From NCBI RefSeq assembly GCF_034424805.1, contig NZ_JAXOUF010000003.1:434001-498000 (forward strand): a DNA stretch of 64,000 nt. Reading direction: 5' to 3'. This stretch comes from Labrys sedimenti. Its GTDB lineage: Bacteria > Pseudomonadota > Alphaproteobacteria > Rhizobiales > Labraceae. This document shows, piece after piece, positions 1 through 8,083 of the stretch. The translations under genes were made by a program, and so were the position numbers. The notes below the pieces were generated by a model. That model did no database searches. It was not told the DNA's origin and was given only the letters and a program-made list of their open reading frames with translations. How positions within the stretch are numbered: the stretch's first letter is position 1; every line of letters begins with the position of its first letter.

Positions 1-206
1 AAGGGGCGTGTGAAATTGGTATCCGTCACCAGCTTGAAGAAGTTGGCGAGGCCGATGAAGGTCGGCGCGGTCATGCCGTTCCAGTCGGTGAAGGCGAGCA
101 GGGTGGTGTAGAGCATCGGCAGGATCAGGAAGATACCCACCATCAATGCCGCCGGGGCGACATAGAGATAGGCTTCGCGCTGCTTTGGGTCGGACAGGGG
201 AGGCAT
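1..206 (-). CDS. Sugar ABC transporter permease, N-terminal part (runs off window)
   Basis: Reading the minus strand from the ATG at 206 gives a short cytoplasmic N-terminus (MPPLSDPKQREAYLY), then a hydrophobic first membrane segment and a periplasmic stretch with LAFTDWNG. This is the typical opening of MalF/UgpA-type permeases of carbohydrate ABC transporters. The frame is open to the window edge, so the remaining membrane segments and the EAA loop are not visible. It lies downstream of a sugar-type binding protein gene on the same strand and probably shares its operon; a foldback repeat fills the gap between them. The substrate is unknown. Confidence 0.85.
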   Translation of the reverse strand, partial: MPPLSDPKQREAYLYVAPAALMVGIFLILPMLYTTLLAFTDWNGMTAPTFIGLANFFKLVTDTNFTRP

Positions 207-241
207 GATCGCTGCGTCGGGCTCCGGAAGTGCTTCAGAAA

Positions 242-425
242 GCCTTCTCCACGCAGTGGGGAAGGTGTCATTTCGAAGAAATGACGGATGGGGGGTGGTG
301 GGCAGCTCGAAACCCCGGAAGGCTGGCAGGATGGTTGTGCAATCGGGTTGCGATCGGCGCATTGCCCGCTTCACCCCATCCGACCCGGCTTCGCCGGGCC
401 ACCTTCCCCGCTTCGCGGAGAAGGC
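242..425. repeat. Intergenic foldback repeat, about 184 bp
   Basis: The two ends are imperfect inverted copies of each other: the arm at 242-267 (starting GCCTTCTCC) matches the reverse complement of 400-425 with 3 mismatches over 26 bases. The homology continues inward: CGGATGGGG at 284-292 pairs with the CCCCATCCG at 374-382. It resembles the palindromic intergenic elements (RIME-like) common in rhizobial genomes. It lies between the binding-protein and permease genes of one operon, so the transcript could fold into a long hairpin there. Confidence 0.75.
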
Positions 426-469
426 AAGTTGTGCTTCGTCTTACTGTTGAGCAGATGCTGCGAGCGACC

Positions 470-1738
470 TCACGGCTTGGGATGGGCAGCCCAGTAGTCG
501 TCCGCGATCTTCTGCAGGTTCTGCATCACCTCCGGAGCGGAATTCGGGTCGAGCACGAATTTGGAGATCTCGTCGACGGCCGCCTCGGCGATCGGTGAGG
601 GGGTGGTTTCCCAATAGCGGCCGAGCAGCTTGTAGTGGTCCTTGGCCACCACATCGTTCAGCTTCGCCACCTCCTTGTCATCAGGCAGCTTGGCATCGTT
701 GTTGGCGACGAGGAAGCCGGTGAGGTCGGCCCAGCGCTGCTCGCCTGCCTTGCTCATCCAATAGGTGGCTGATTTCACCGCCGTGTCATGCGTGTCGGAA
801 TTCTTCGACACCAGCAGCGGTCCCGCCTCGAAGATCACGCTCGGCGGCAGGCTGGCATTCTTGTTGGGCAGCACGAACAGGCCCCAGTCGCGCCCTTCGA
901 TGGTGCCGGCCTTGGTGACTGTGTCGGCGAACCAGGTGCCGACCAGCATGTGAACGACCTTCCCCTGCGCAAAGGAGTTGTTCATGCTGTCGCCGGTGGT
1001 GAAACCGAAAGGCGAGGTGCCGTCGTCCATCCAGCCCTTGGCCATCCAGTCCTTCCAGGTGGCGAAGGCCGCCGCGACCTGGGGATCGGTATATTTGGCC
1101 TTACCGGCCATCAGCTTGACGTAGAAATCCGGATCGGACCGTACTAGGAATTCCGAGAACCAGATGAAGGCCGGCCAGCGCCCCTCGATGGTCTGGCCGA
1201 TCGGCACCTTGCCGGCAGCCTTGATCTTGGCGAGGTTGCCTTCCAGCTCGTCCCAGGTCTTGGGAACCTGCAGGCCGAGCTCCTTGTAGACGTTCTTGTT
1301 GTAGAACATCGCCCAATAGGCGACGTTGTTGGGAACGGCATAGATCTTGCCGTCGAAGGAGAAGGCATCGGCGACTTCCTGTTTGACCTTGCCCTCGGCC
1401 AGCAACGGCTTCCAGATCGCGGTCAAATCTTCCAGAAGGCCTGCCTCCACCAGATCCTTCATGCGGTAGCCGGACCACCAGGTGAACATGCCGGGCGCCG
1501 AGGAGGTCGGCAGGGCCGCCCTGACCGCCGCCTGGTAGTTGGTGGTGTCGCCGAAGGGCGTGACCTGCCAGCTCGCGGTGGGGTCATCCTTGCCATAGGC
1601 CTCGAAATTGGCCTGCCAGCCGGCCTTGTCGTGCGACACCGTCAGTTGCGGCTTGTCGGCGGCGTGGCTCACCGGGGCCGACAAACCCGCGGCAAGCAGG
1701 CCGGCAACGGCCGCTGCACGTAACTTCGTCAAGATCAT
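470..1738 (-). CDS. Extracellular sugar-binding protein of an ABC transporter
   Basis: 422 residues, a normal size for family 1 extracellular solute-binding proteins. Residues 1-26 form a Sec signal peptide ending SHA-A. The mature part has the family's features: a region around SAPGMFTWWSGYRMKDLVEAG, VPNNVAYWAMFYNKNVYKELG, and the C-terminal AAVDEISKFVLDP-type helix. It should bind a mono- or oligosaccharide in the periplasm and deliver it to the MalF-type permease encoded next. A GntR/FCD regulator sits upstream on the same strand, and a mutarotase-like protein is divergent from that regulator, which supports a carbohydrate substrate. The exact sugar cannot be read from sequence. Confidence 0.9.
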   Translation of the reverse strand: MILTKLRAAAVAGLLAAGLSAPVSHAADKPQLTVSHDKAGWQANFEAYGKDDPTASWQVTPFGDTTNYQAAVRAALPTSSAPGMFTWWSGYRMKDLVEAGLLEDLTAIWKPLLAEGKVKQEVADAFSFDGKIYAVPNNVAYWAMFYNKNVYKELGLQVPKTWDELEGNLAKIKAAGKVPIGQTIEGRWPAFIWFSEFLVRSDPDFYVKLMAGKAKYTDPQVAAAFATWKDWMAKGWMDDGTSPFGFTTGDSMNNSFAQGKVVHMLVGTWFADTVTKAGTIEGRDWGLFVLPNKNASLPPSVIFEAGPLLVSKNSDTHDTAVKSATYWMSKAGEQRWADLTGFLVANNDAKLPDDKEVAKLNDVVAKDHYKLLGRYWETTPSPIAEAAVDEISKFVLDPNSAPEVMQNLQKIADDYWAAHPKP

Positions 1739-1816
1739 GGGGTTCCCTCCTGCCTGCGGTCGTTGCCGCAGCCTTGGCTTTGTCGTTGTGACGGCCGCCT
1801 TTGCGACGGCTCTGGT

Positions 1817-2491
1817 TCACGGCGTGCGCGTGACGAAACTGTCGAGCGCCTGCAAAATCGTGCGCAGATGGTTGCGCATGGCGATGGCGGTGGCGTCCTC
1901 GTCCCCGGCGGCGAGGCCGGCAAGGATGTCGCGATGTTCGGCGATGATGGCTTCCGAGCGGTTCGGCCAGTTCACGGTGACGAAGCGCAGGCGGTTGAGA
2001 TGGGCCTTCATGTCCTCCAGCTCGTCCGCGGCGGCAAGGCAGTCGACCGTTGCGAAAATGCGGCGATGGAAGGCTTCGTCCAATTCGTAGAAGCGGCGCA
2101 CGTCCTTGCGCCCCGCCGCGAATTCCTGTTCGTCGACGATGCCCGCGAGCGCGTCGAGATCGGCCTGGTTCGCCACCTGGCATGCCCTGCGGCTGACTTC
2201 CACCTCCACGACCTCCCGGATCAGCTGGGCAGCCTTGACCTTCTCCACCCGGATCGGCGCGACCACGGTGCCGCTCTGCGGAAAGATCTCGACCAGGCCG
2301 AGATTGGCGAGGCGCAGCAAGGCCTCGCGCACCGGCGTGCGCGACACGGAGAGGCTGGCGGCGATATCGGCCTCGCGGATCGGCTGCTGTGGTCTGAGCA
2401 CGCCGAGGACGATGTCGCTGCGCAGCATTTCGTAGACATTGGTCGCCGTGGAGCGCGGCCTCACATTCGCATGTCGCAGCGTGTCCAGCAT
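1817..2491 (-). CDS. GntR family transcriptional regulator, FCD (FadR) subfamily
   Basis: 224 residues. Residues 15-75 form the winged helix-turn-helix (IREADIAASLSVSRTPVREA is the GntR recognition core). The remainder is the all-helical FCD ligand domain, with the conserved FHRRIFATV helix. Such proteins usually repress a nearby catabolic or uptake operon until a small acid or sugar derivative binds. It stands upstream of the sugar-binding protein on the same strand and divergent from the mutarotase-like gene, so it likely controls both. A palindromic AT-rich site lies in the divergent gap. The ATG at 2491 is preceded by GGAG. Confidence 0.9.
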   Translation of the reverse strand: MLDTLRHANVRPRSTATNVYEMLRSDIVLGVLRPQQPIREADIAASLSVSRTPVREALLRLANLGLVEIFPQSGTVVAPIRVEKVKAAQLIREVVEVEVSRRACQVANQADLDALAGIVDEQEFAAGRKDVRRFYELDEAFHRRIFATVDCLAAADELEDMKAHLNRLRFVTVNWPNRSEAIIAEHRDILAGLAAGDEDATAIAMRNHLRTILQALDSFVTRTP

Positions 2492-2530
2492 GATGGGTGG
2501 CTCCGATGATTGCTCCCTGCGGCGTCGATT

Positions 2531-2552
2531 AATATATTAGTGCATTTATATT
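2531..2552. promoter_or_regulatory. Candidate GntR operator between the divergent genes
   Basis: An AT-rich inverted repeat, AATATA-N10-TATATT, lies 39 bp upstream of the GntR start in otherwise GC-rich sequence. The position and symmetry fit an operator or core promoter for the divergent regulator/mutarotase pair. This is inference; no binding data are available. Confidence 0.4.
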
Positions 2553-2739
2553 GTTGCAAGCGCCTTCTTCGCCTTGGTCGAGGGCCCCGGCGAAGAAGAC
2601 GAGGCAACCGGAGCGGCTGTTTGTGGCATTCGCCGGCCTGTTGCGTCTGTCCGCTTTTGGATCATACTGGAGCCACGGGAAGCCTATCTTATTGTTTTGA
2701 CACGAATAAAAATCAGACGATTCAGGGGAGATGCAGTCG

Positions 2740-3840
2740 ATGGCCGCCGATGAGGAGTTTGTCACGATCGAGGCGCGCGGCATCCGTGCGACACTGGATC
2801 TTGCGGTCGGGCATATCCGGGAACTCGTCGTGGAGCGGGACGGCCGCAAGGTCGCACCGCTGCACCGTGCCCCCTGGCTGGAGGAGGCGCATGCCGCCGA
2901 CACGCCGGCCCATCTGCAGCGCCTGGCGGGTGATTTCCTCTGCGCTCCTTTTGGCCTGAGCGATGTCGATGGCTCACCGGCCCATGGCTGGCCGGCCAAT
3001 TCGGCCTGGAAGCACCTGGAGACCCGCGCGGTCGATGGCGGGCGCCAGGCCCGTTTCGAACTGGAAAAGCGGGTGATGGGCGCGCGCGTCGTCAAGGAAC
3101 TCACCCTGCGCGACGACAATCCCTTCCTCTATCAGCGCCATCTGTTCCAGGGAGGCGAGGGCGCCGTCTCCGTCGGCCTGCACATGATGGTGTCGCTGCC
3201 ACAGGGCGGCCATCTGAGCTTTTCGCCCAAGCGTTTCATCGAGACATCGGCCGATCCGCTGGAGGCCGATCCGCTCAAGGGGCACTCGGCACTGGCCTAT
3301 CCCGCGCGCTTCAATGATCTCAAGAAGGCTCCGCTTGCCGATGGCGGTACGGCCAATCTCAGCTGCTACCCGTTCGACCGCAACCACGAGGATTGCGTGA
3401 TGATGCCCGAGGCGCCCGGCCGGGAGTTCGCTTGGGGCGCCGCGCTACGGCATCGCGAGGCGGATCTGGTGCTCAGCCTGAAGCGGCCGGAAGACTTCCC
3501 CTCCACCCTGCTGTGGATGAGCAATGGCGGCCGCTATTACAGCCCCTGGAACAGCCGCCATCGCGGCGTGCTCGGGCTGGAGGAAGTGCGGACCTATCTG
3601 TTGGCGGGCCACAAGGCGTCGATCGAGCCGAACGACTATAGCGAGCAGGGCATCCCGACCTCGATCAGCCTGACGCCGTCGGGCGAGATCGACTTGCGGC
3701 AGGTCATCGGCATCATGCCGGTACCGGCGGGCTGGGACCGAGTGACGGAGGTGGAGGTCCGCGGAAACCGGCTGGCAGTGCTGTCCGATGTCGGCGAATT
3801 CAGCGTGCCCTACGATCCGGACTTCGTGCTGCACCAATGA
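2740..3840 (+). CDS. Galactose-mutarotase-like (aldose 1-epimerase fold) protein
   Basis: About 366 residues from the ATG at 2740. The ribosome site AGGGGAG ends at 2730, which is too close for the ATG at 2731 but well placed for 2740. Features of the mutarotase-like superfamily are visible: GDFLCAPFG, the PAHGWPANSAW block, a central RRYYSPWN-like GGRYYSPWN segment and beta-rich composition with no signal peptide or membrane segment. It likely acts in the cytoplasm on the anomer or a related form of the sugar imported by the adjacent ABC system. Direct assignment as an epimerase is not secure, because several unrelated sugar-binding families share this fold. Confidence 0.7.
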   Translation: MAADEEFVTIEARGIRATLDLAVGHIRELVVERDGRKVAPLHRAPWLEEAHAADTPAHLQRLAGDFLCAPFGLSDVDGSPAHGWPANSAWKHLETRAVDGGRQARFELEKRVMGARVVKELTLRDDNPFLYQRHLFQGGEGAVSVGLHMMVSLPQGGHLSFSPKRFIETSADPLEADPLKGHSALAYPARFNDLKKAPLADGGTANLSCYPFDRNHEDCVMMPEAPGREFAWGAALRHREADLVLSLKRPEDFPSTLLWMSNGGRYYSPWNSRHRGVLGLEEVRTYLLAGHKASIEPNDYSEQGIPTSISLTPSGEIDLRQVIGIMPVPAGWDRVTEVEVRGNRLAVLSDVGEFSVPYDPDFVLHQ

Positions 3841-3917
3841 GAAAGCGGCCGCAACGACGCCGCCGCCTGAATGCGGTTGCTTCCTGGAAAAATTCGTCCG
3901 GTGTGACCGGCGGCCTG

Positions 3918-4178
3918 TCAGCGGCGGCGCATCAGGGCATTGTAGCCCACCAGCACCACGACAGCGCCGGCAAAGGCGACCAGAAGATTTTCGAGGATCC
4001 CCGAATTGGGGCCCATGCCGAGCAGCGCGCCGCCGATAAATTTGCCGACGACGGCGCCGACCAGGCCGATGACCAGATCCATGATCAGGCCGGCCCCCGA
4101 TTTATTCACCACCTTGCTGGCGAGAAAGCCGGCAATGATGCCAACAACAATGGTCCAGATCCAACCTAAGTCGCCCAT
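3918..4178 (-). CDS. GlsB/YeaQ/YmgE family stress-response membrane protein
   Basis: 86 residues, three predicted hydrophobic segments (WIWTIVVGIIAGFLASKVV, LIMDLVIGLVGAVVGKFIG, and LLVAFAGAVVVLVGYNAL) separated by glycine-rich turns, ending in MRRR. This is the standard length and pattern of the transglycosylase-associated (GlsB/YeaQ) family. These are small inner-membrane proteins often induced by envelope or osmotic stress; their molecular function is not established. It stands alone, divergent from the YidB-family gene at 4406. Confidence 0.9.
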   Translation of the reverse strand: MGDLGWIWTIVVGIIAGFLASKVVNKSGAGLIMDLVIGLVGAVVGKFIGGALLGMGPNSGILENLLVAFAGAVVVLVGYNALMRRR

Positions 4179-4405
4179 GAGCGCGTTCCTCCGCCGAATC
4201 GATAATCGTTTCCGAATTTGATCGGTGTTCGCATCGTAAGGACCTGCATTCTTTTGGCAAGAGCGAGGGGTGCCGTAACGAAATGGGTGCGCGGAAAAAA
4301 TTTCACAAATGGGAATATTGTAAAACGCCTGCCATGGATGCCAGAATAGACTTCCTTGAGGTAAGCCGCAGGTGACGCGGCATCTCCCAGAAATAGGAGG
4401 CGCTT

Positions 4406-4894
4406 ATGGGTTTTTTTGATAACGCGGTGAACGAAGCAGTTCCGGATAGTGGCAGCGGCTTGGCCAAGCCGCTCATTCTTGCCGCAGGTGCTCTGCTTCT
4501 GGCCAAATGGCTCGGTGGCGGCAGCAGCGACGCTCAGGCTGACACTCAGGCCTCCATCCCAGCGCCGGCCCCGGCTCCCGCACCGTCCGCACCGCAGGCG
4601 GATGCCTCCAGCGATGGCGGCCTGCTCGGCGGCCTTGGCGGTCTCCTCGAGAAGTTCCAGCAATCGGGCCACGGGGACGTGATCAATTCCTGGATCGGCG
4701 GCGGGCAGAACCAGCCGATCCAGCCGGGCCAGCTCGGCCAGGTCCTCGGCCAGGATACGCTGAATAACCTCGCCCAGAAGGCGGGCGTCAATCCCAACGA
4801 CCTGCTCGGCCAGCTCGCGCAGCATTTGCCCGAGATCATCAACAAGCTGACGCCGAACGGGCGCATCCCCACGCGGGACGAACTCGGCCAGTAA
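4406..4894 (+). CDS. YidB family protein (DUF937)
   Basis: 162 residues with an excellent ribosome site (AGGAGG) seven bases before the ATG. After a short N-terminus there is a hydrophobic patch (LAKPLILAAGALLLAKWLGG), then an Ala/Pro-rich linker (PAPAPAPAPSAP), then the conserved YidB domain from about residue 75: GLLGGLGGLLEKFQQSGHGD, SWIGGGQNQPI, and QLAQHLPEIINKLTPNGRIP at the end. The function of the family is unknown; it is common in proteobacteria. The Pro/Ala linker is longer than in the E. coli protein. A rho-independent terminator follows 40 bp after the stop. Confidence 0.85.
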   Translation: MGFFDNAVNEAVPDSGSGLAKPLILAAGALLLAKWLGGGSSDAQADTQASIPAPAPAPAPSAPQADASSDGGLLGGLGGLLEKFQQSGHGDVINSWIGGGQNQPIQPGQLGQVLGQDTLNNLAQKAGVNPNDLLGQLAQHLPEIINKLTPNGRIPTRDELGQ

Positions 4895-4933
4895 GGCCGC
4901 TATTCGCCGGACCATGGCATCGGAAGAAGCAGG

Positions 4934-4962
4934 AGGGCGGGCGGTTGGGCCCGCCCTTTTTG
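4934..4962 (+). terminator. Rho-independent terminator after the YidB-family gene
   Basis: AGGGCGGGC, a short loop, GCCCGCCCT and then a run of T. This is a textbook intrinsic terminator and it separates the YidB gene from ahcY. Confidence 0.85.
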
Positions 4963-5004
4963 CGTTGTGCCTGGCTGGGACCGAGGTGCCAGAACCCCCG
5001 TCAC

Positions 5005-5028
5005 ATAAAGAAATCCTTATATCCTTAT
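5005..5028. promoter_or_regulatory. Candidate operator upstream of ahcY
   Basis: ATAAAG-N4-CCTTAT is an imperfect palindrome, and its right half (ATCCTTAT) is repeated immediately afterwards. It lies about 60 bp before the ahcY start. Methionine-cycle genes in alphaproteobacteria are often controlled by an S-adenosylhomocysteine-responsive ArsR-family regulator (SahR) or by SAM/SAH riboswitches. I cannot fold a convincing riboswitch here, so a protein operator is the better guess. Confidence 0.35.
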
Positions 5029-5085
5029 TGCCGGGGAAGGCCGACTGTGCTAGACGCCCGCCATGTCAAATGCGGGAAGCATCGA

Positions 5086-6486
5086 ATGAGCACGCAAGAT
5101 TATATCGTCAAGGATATGGGTCTGGCCGCCTGGGGCCGTAAGGAAATCGAGATCGCCGAGAGCGAAATGCCGGGCCTGATGGCCACGCGCGCCGAATATG
5201 GCCCGCGCCAGGTGCTCAAGGGCGCCCGCATCGCCGGTTCGCTGCACATGACCATCCAGACGGCCGTGCTGATCGAGACCTTGCAGGCTCTCGGCGCCGA
5301 TGTGCGCTGGGCGTCCTGCAACATCTACTCCACCCAGGACCATGCCGCCGCCGCCATCGCTGCCGCCGGCACCCCGGTCTTCGCCATCAAGGGTGAGAGC
5401 CTGGAAGACTACTGGGAATACACCCACAAGATCTTCGAATGGGCCGATGGCGGCACGCCGAACCTGATCCTCGACGATGGCGGCGACGCCACCATGCTGA
5501 TGCATCTGGGCCTGCGCGCCGAGAAGGGCGATACCGCCTTCCTCGACGGCGCCACCAATGAAGAAGAGGAGGTCCTCTTCGCTGCCATCAAGAAGCGCCT
5601 TACCACGCATCCGGGCTGGTACACCAAGAATGCGCTCGCCATCGGCGGCGTGACCGAGGAAACCACCACGGGCGTGCATCGCCTCTACGAGATGGCCAAG
5701 AAAGGCACGCTGCTCTTCCCCGCCATCAACGTGAACGATTCGGTGACCAAGTCGAAGTTCGACAACCTCTATGGCTGCCGCGAATCGCTGGTGGACGGCA
5801 TCCGCCGCGGCACCGACGTGATGATGGCCGGCAAGATCGCCATGGTCGCCGGCTTCGGCGACGTCGGCAAGGGCTCGGCGGCCTCGCTGCGCAATGCCGG
5901 CTGCCGCGTGCTGGTTTCGGAAGTCGATCCGATCTGCGCCCTGCAGGCCGCGATGGAAGGCTATGAAGTCGTCACCATGGAGCAGGCTGCTCCCCGCGCC
6001 GACATCTTCGTGACCGCTACCGGCAATGTCGATGTCATCACGCTCGACCATATGCGCGCCATGAAGGATCGCGCCATCGTCTGCAACATCGGTCACTTCG
6101 ATTCGGAGATCCAGGTCGCCGGCCTGCGCAACCTGAAGTGGACCAATGTGAAGCCGCAGGTCGACGAGATCCAGTTCGCCGACGGCCATCGCATCATCCT
6201 CCTGTCCGAGGGACGCCTGGTCAATCTGGGCAATGCCACCGGCCATCCCTCCTTCGTGATGTCGGCCTCCTTCACCAACCAGACGCTGGCTCAGATCGAG
6301 CTGTGGACCAACCCCGGCCAGTACGGCAAGCAGGTCTACACGCTGCCCAAGCATCTGGACGAGAAGGTCGCCTCGCTCCACCTCGCCAAGGTCGGCGCCA
6401 CCCTGACCAAGCTCACGGACAAGCAGTCGTCCTATATCGGCGTGGACCAGAACGGCCCGTTCAAGCCGGAACTCTATCGCTACTGA
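5086..6486 (+). CDS. ahcY: Adenosylhomocysteinase (S-adenosyl-L-homocysteine hydrolase)
   Basis: 466 residues from the ATG at 5086 (MSTQDYIVKD). The open frame continues upstream to 4945 but has no family similarity there. The enzyme splits S-adenosylhomocysteine into adenosine and homocysteine using bound NAD, keeping methyltransferases free of product inhibition. Visible signatures are WASCNIYSTQDHAAAA near the N-terminus, NVNDSVTKSKFDNLYGCRES, the NAD-binding GFGDVGKGSA and the invariant C-terminal KPELYRY. In most rhizobia ahcY sits beside ptsH; here it is about 55 kb away from it. A terminator follows. Confidence 0.98.
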   Translation: MSTQDYIVKDMGLAAWGRKEIEIAESEMPGLMATRAEYGPRQVLKGARIAGSLHMTIQTAVLIETLQALGADVRWASCNIYSTQDHAAAAIAAAGTPVFAIKGESLEDYWEYTHKIFEWADGGTPNLILDDGGDATMLMHLGLRAEKGDTAFLDGATNEEEEVLFAAIKKRLTTHPGWYTKNALAIGGVTEETTTGVHRLYEMAKKGTLLFPAINVNDSVTKSKFDNLYGCRESLVDGIRRGTDVMMAGKIAMVAGFGDVGKGSAASLRNAGCRVLVSEVDPICALQAAMEGYEVVTMEQAAPRADIFVTATGNVDVITLDHMRAMKDRAIVCNIGHFDSEIQVAGLRNLKWTNVKPQVDEIQFADGHRIILLSEGRLVNLGNATGHPSFVMSASFTNQTLAQIELWTNPGQYGKQVYTLPKHLDEKVASLHLAKVGATLTKLTDKQSSYIGVDQNGPFKPELYRY

Positions 6487-6510
6487 GTTCGTTCGAGGCG
6501 TTTGCGTTTC

Positions 6511-6543
6511 AGCCCTTCCCGCAGCTGCGGGAAGGGCTTTTTG
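6511..6543. terminator. Terminator between convergent ahcY and superoxide dismutase genes
   Basis: AGCCCTTCCCGCAGC pairs with GCTGCGGGAAGGGCT, and the stem is followed by a T run on the plus strand. The two genes converge here, so the hairpin may serve both. Confidence 0.85.
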
Positions 6544-6573
6544 TTGCCTGTGCTCTCACATCCGCCGCAAGCG

Positions 6574-7320
6574 TCAGATCACCAGCTTGCCCTGCTTGGC
6601 AAGCGCGTAGCGTTCGCCGATCTTGTGCCAGTCGACCACCTTCCACCAGGCCTTGAGATAATCCGGCCGACGGTTGCGGTAGGTCAGGTAATAGGCGTGC
6701 TCCCAGACGTCGTTGCCGAACAGCACGCGCTTGCCGTCCATCAGCGGCGTATCCTGGTTGGGCCTGCTGTCGAGGGCGAGCTTGCCCTCGCTCGTCACAG
6801 TGACGAACACCCAGCCCGAACCGAAGACCTTGGCACCGGCGGCACCGAAGGCTTCCTGCAGCTTGGCGACGCCGCCGAAATCACGCTCGATGGCGGCGAG
6901 CACTTCGCCTGCGGGCTCGCCGCCCTTGGCGCCCATGATCTGCCAGAACATGGTGTGGTTGACATGGCCGCCGAGATTGTTGCGCACTGCCTGGCGGACG
7001 GACTGCGGAACCTTGTCCAGGCCAGCGAGGATATCGGGGTAGCTGAGGTCCGCCAGCGAGGGTTCCTGCTTCAGGGCCGCGTTGAAATTGCTGACATAGG
7101 CCTGATGGTGCTTGTCGTGATGCAGCGTCATGGTCTCGGCATCGATGGTCGGTGCCAGTGCCGCGGCTTCATAGGGCAGGGGCGGCAGTTCGGCGGGGCC
7201 TTTCGGGCCTGCGGATTCCGAGGCGGCCGCGCGGGCGGGCGCGGCTCCAGCGCTGGCAGCCAGGGCAATGCCTGTCGCGGAGGCGAGGAGGGTGCGACGG
7301 TTCAGCATGGTCATGGTCAT
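6574..7320 (-). CDS. Exported Fe/Mn superoxide dismutase with Tat signal
   Basis: 248 residues from the ATG at 7320, which has GGAGA eight bases upstream. The N-terminus NRRTLLAS plus an alanine-rich hydrophobic stretch is a twin-arginine signal, so the protein is probably folded with its metal before export to the periplasm. The dismutase domain follows: LHHDKHHQAYV, GGHVNHTMFW, the NQDTPLM block and the metal-ligand motif DVWEHAYYLTY. It converts superoxide to peroxide and oxygen. Whether the metal is Mn or Fe cannot be settled by eye, although NQD in the central block is more usual for Mn or cambialistic forms. Divergent from the OsmC gene. Confidence 0.93.
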   Translation of the reverse strand: MTMTMLNRRTLLASATGIALAASAGAAPARAAASESAGPKGPAELPPLPYEAAALAPTIDAETMTLHHDKHHQAYVSNFNAALKQEPSLADLSYPDILAGLDKVPQSVRQAVRNNLGGHVNHTMFWQIMGAKGGEPAGEVLAAIERDFGGVAKLQEAFGAAGAKVFGSGWVFVTVTSEGKLALDSRPNQDTPLMDGKRVLFGNDVWEHAYYLTYRNRRPDYLKAWWKVVDWHKIGERYALAKQGKLVI

Positions 7321-7543
7321 TGAAAACGTCTCCGGCCTGTTGGATGAAGAAGCATGAGCAATGGGGTGGGTGCCTGTGGCCACGCGCTACGGGCGTCGCC
7401 CAGGCTAGAGTGGTAATTTGGTGGCACCGTGACCGAAAGGCGGACACGCGCTGCCGGCGCCGTGGACAGGAAGCGGCCGGAGCGGGCCGGATCTTCCTGC
7501 CGAAAGCGGGAATTTACCTGCTTGGGCCATAAGGGAGAACGGC

Positions 7544-7954
7544 ATGTCGGTTGCAAAAGTGAAACCGAGGCAGACGGGAGCAACGGCCGTGCTGTCCCGC
7601 CTGGGACACCCTCTGGTGACGTCGGCCACGGGCGGGGAGATCGGCGTGGTCACCCGTCCCTCGGAGGCCGGCTTCAATCCGCTCGACCTGCTCTATGCCT
7701 CGCTGTCGGCCTGCCTCGTGCTCAGCGCCCGCATCGCCGCCAGCAATCTCGGCGTGCTCGACAGGCTCGGCGAGGTCCGTGCCGAGGTCAAGGGCGAGAA
7801 GGCGGCGGACGAACCCTCGCGCATCGCGCGTTTCCATGTCACGATCGAGGTCACTGGCGATTTCGACGAGGCGACGAAGGCGGCGATCATTGTCGATGCG
7901 GAGCGGATCTGCACCGTCAGCAACACGCTCAAGGGCAATCCGAGCCTGGACTGA
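7544..7954 (+). CDS. OsmC/Ohr family protein
   Basis: 136 residues. The two redox cysteines of the OsmC family are present: C57 in YASLSACLVLS and C123 in ERICTVSNTL. These proteins reduce organic hydroperoxides in the cytoplasm with lipoyl or thiol donors. The ATG follows AGGGAGAACGGC. Its position opposite a superoxide dismutase fits an oxidative-stress role, but the two genes are divergent and have no shown common control. Assignment to OsmC rather than Ohr is only by general similarity. Confidence 0.85.
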   Translation: MSVAKVKPRQTGATAVLSRLGHPLVTSATGGEIGVVTRPSEAGFNPLDLLYASLSACLVLSARIAASNLGVLDRLGEVRAEVKGEKAADEPSRIARFHVTIEVTGDFDEATKAAIIVDAERICTVSNTLKGNPSLD

Positions 7955-8083
7955 GCTTCGGCGTGCCATCCGTACATTTCGGCATGGATCTGCCGGTTTG
8001 TGCCGAGAACGCCGGTCAAAGGCGATGGCCGGACAGGCCTCGCCCCCTATAGCCTCTCGCCATTCCCTTTGAGAGTGTCGGCG

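Noticed and set aside
4166..4915. A 249-codon frame antisense to the YidB-family gene
   Set aside because: The plus strand has a strong ribosome site and a recognisable YidB domain, and the antisense product resembles nothing.
4990..5085. SAH or SAM riboswitch upstream of ahcY
   Set aside because: The leader is short and I cannot draw the pseudoknot or conserved core of a known class.
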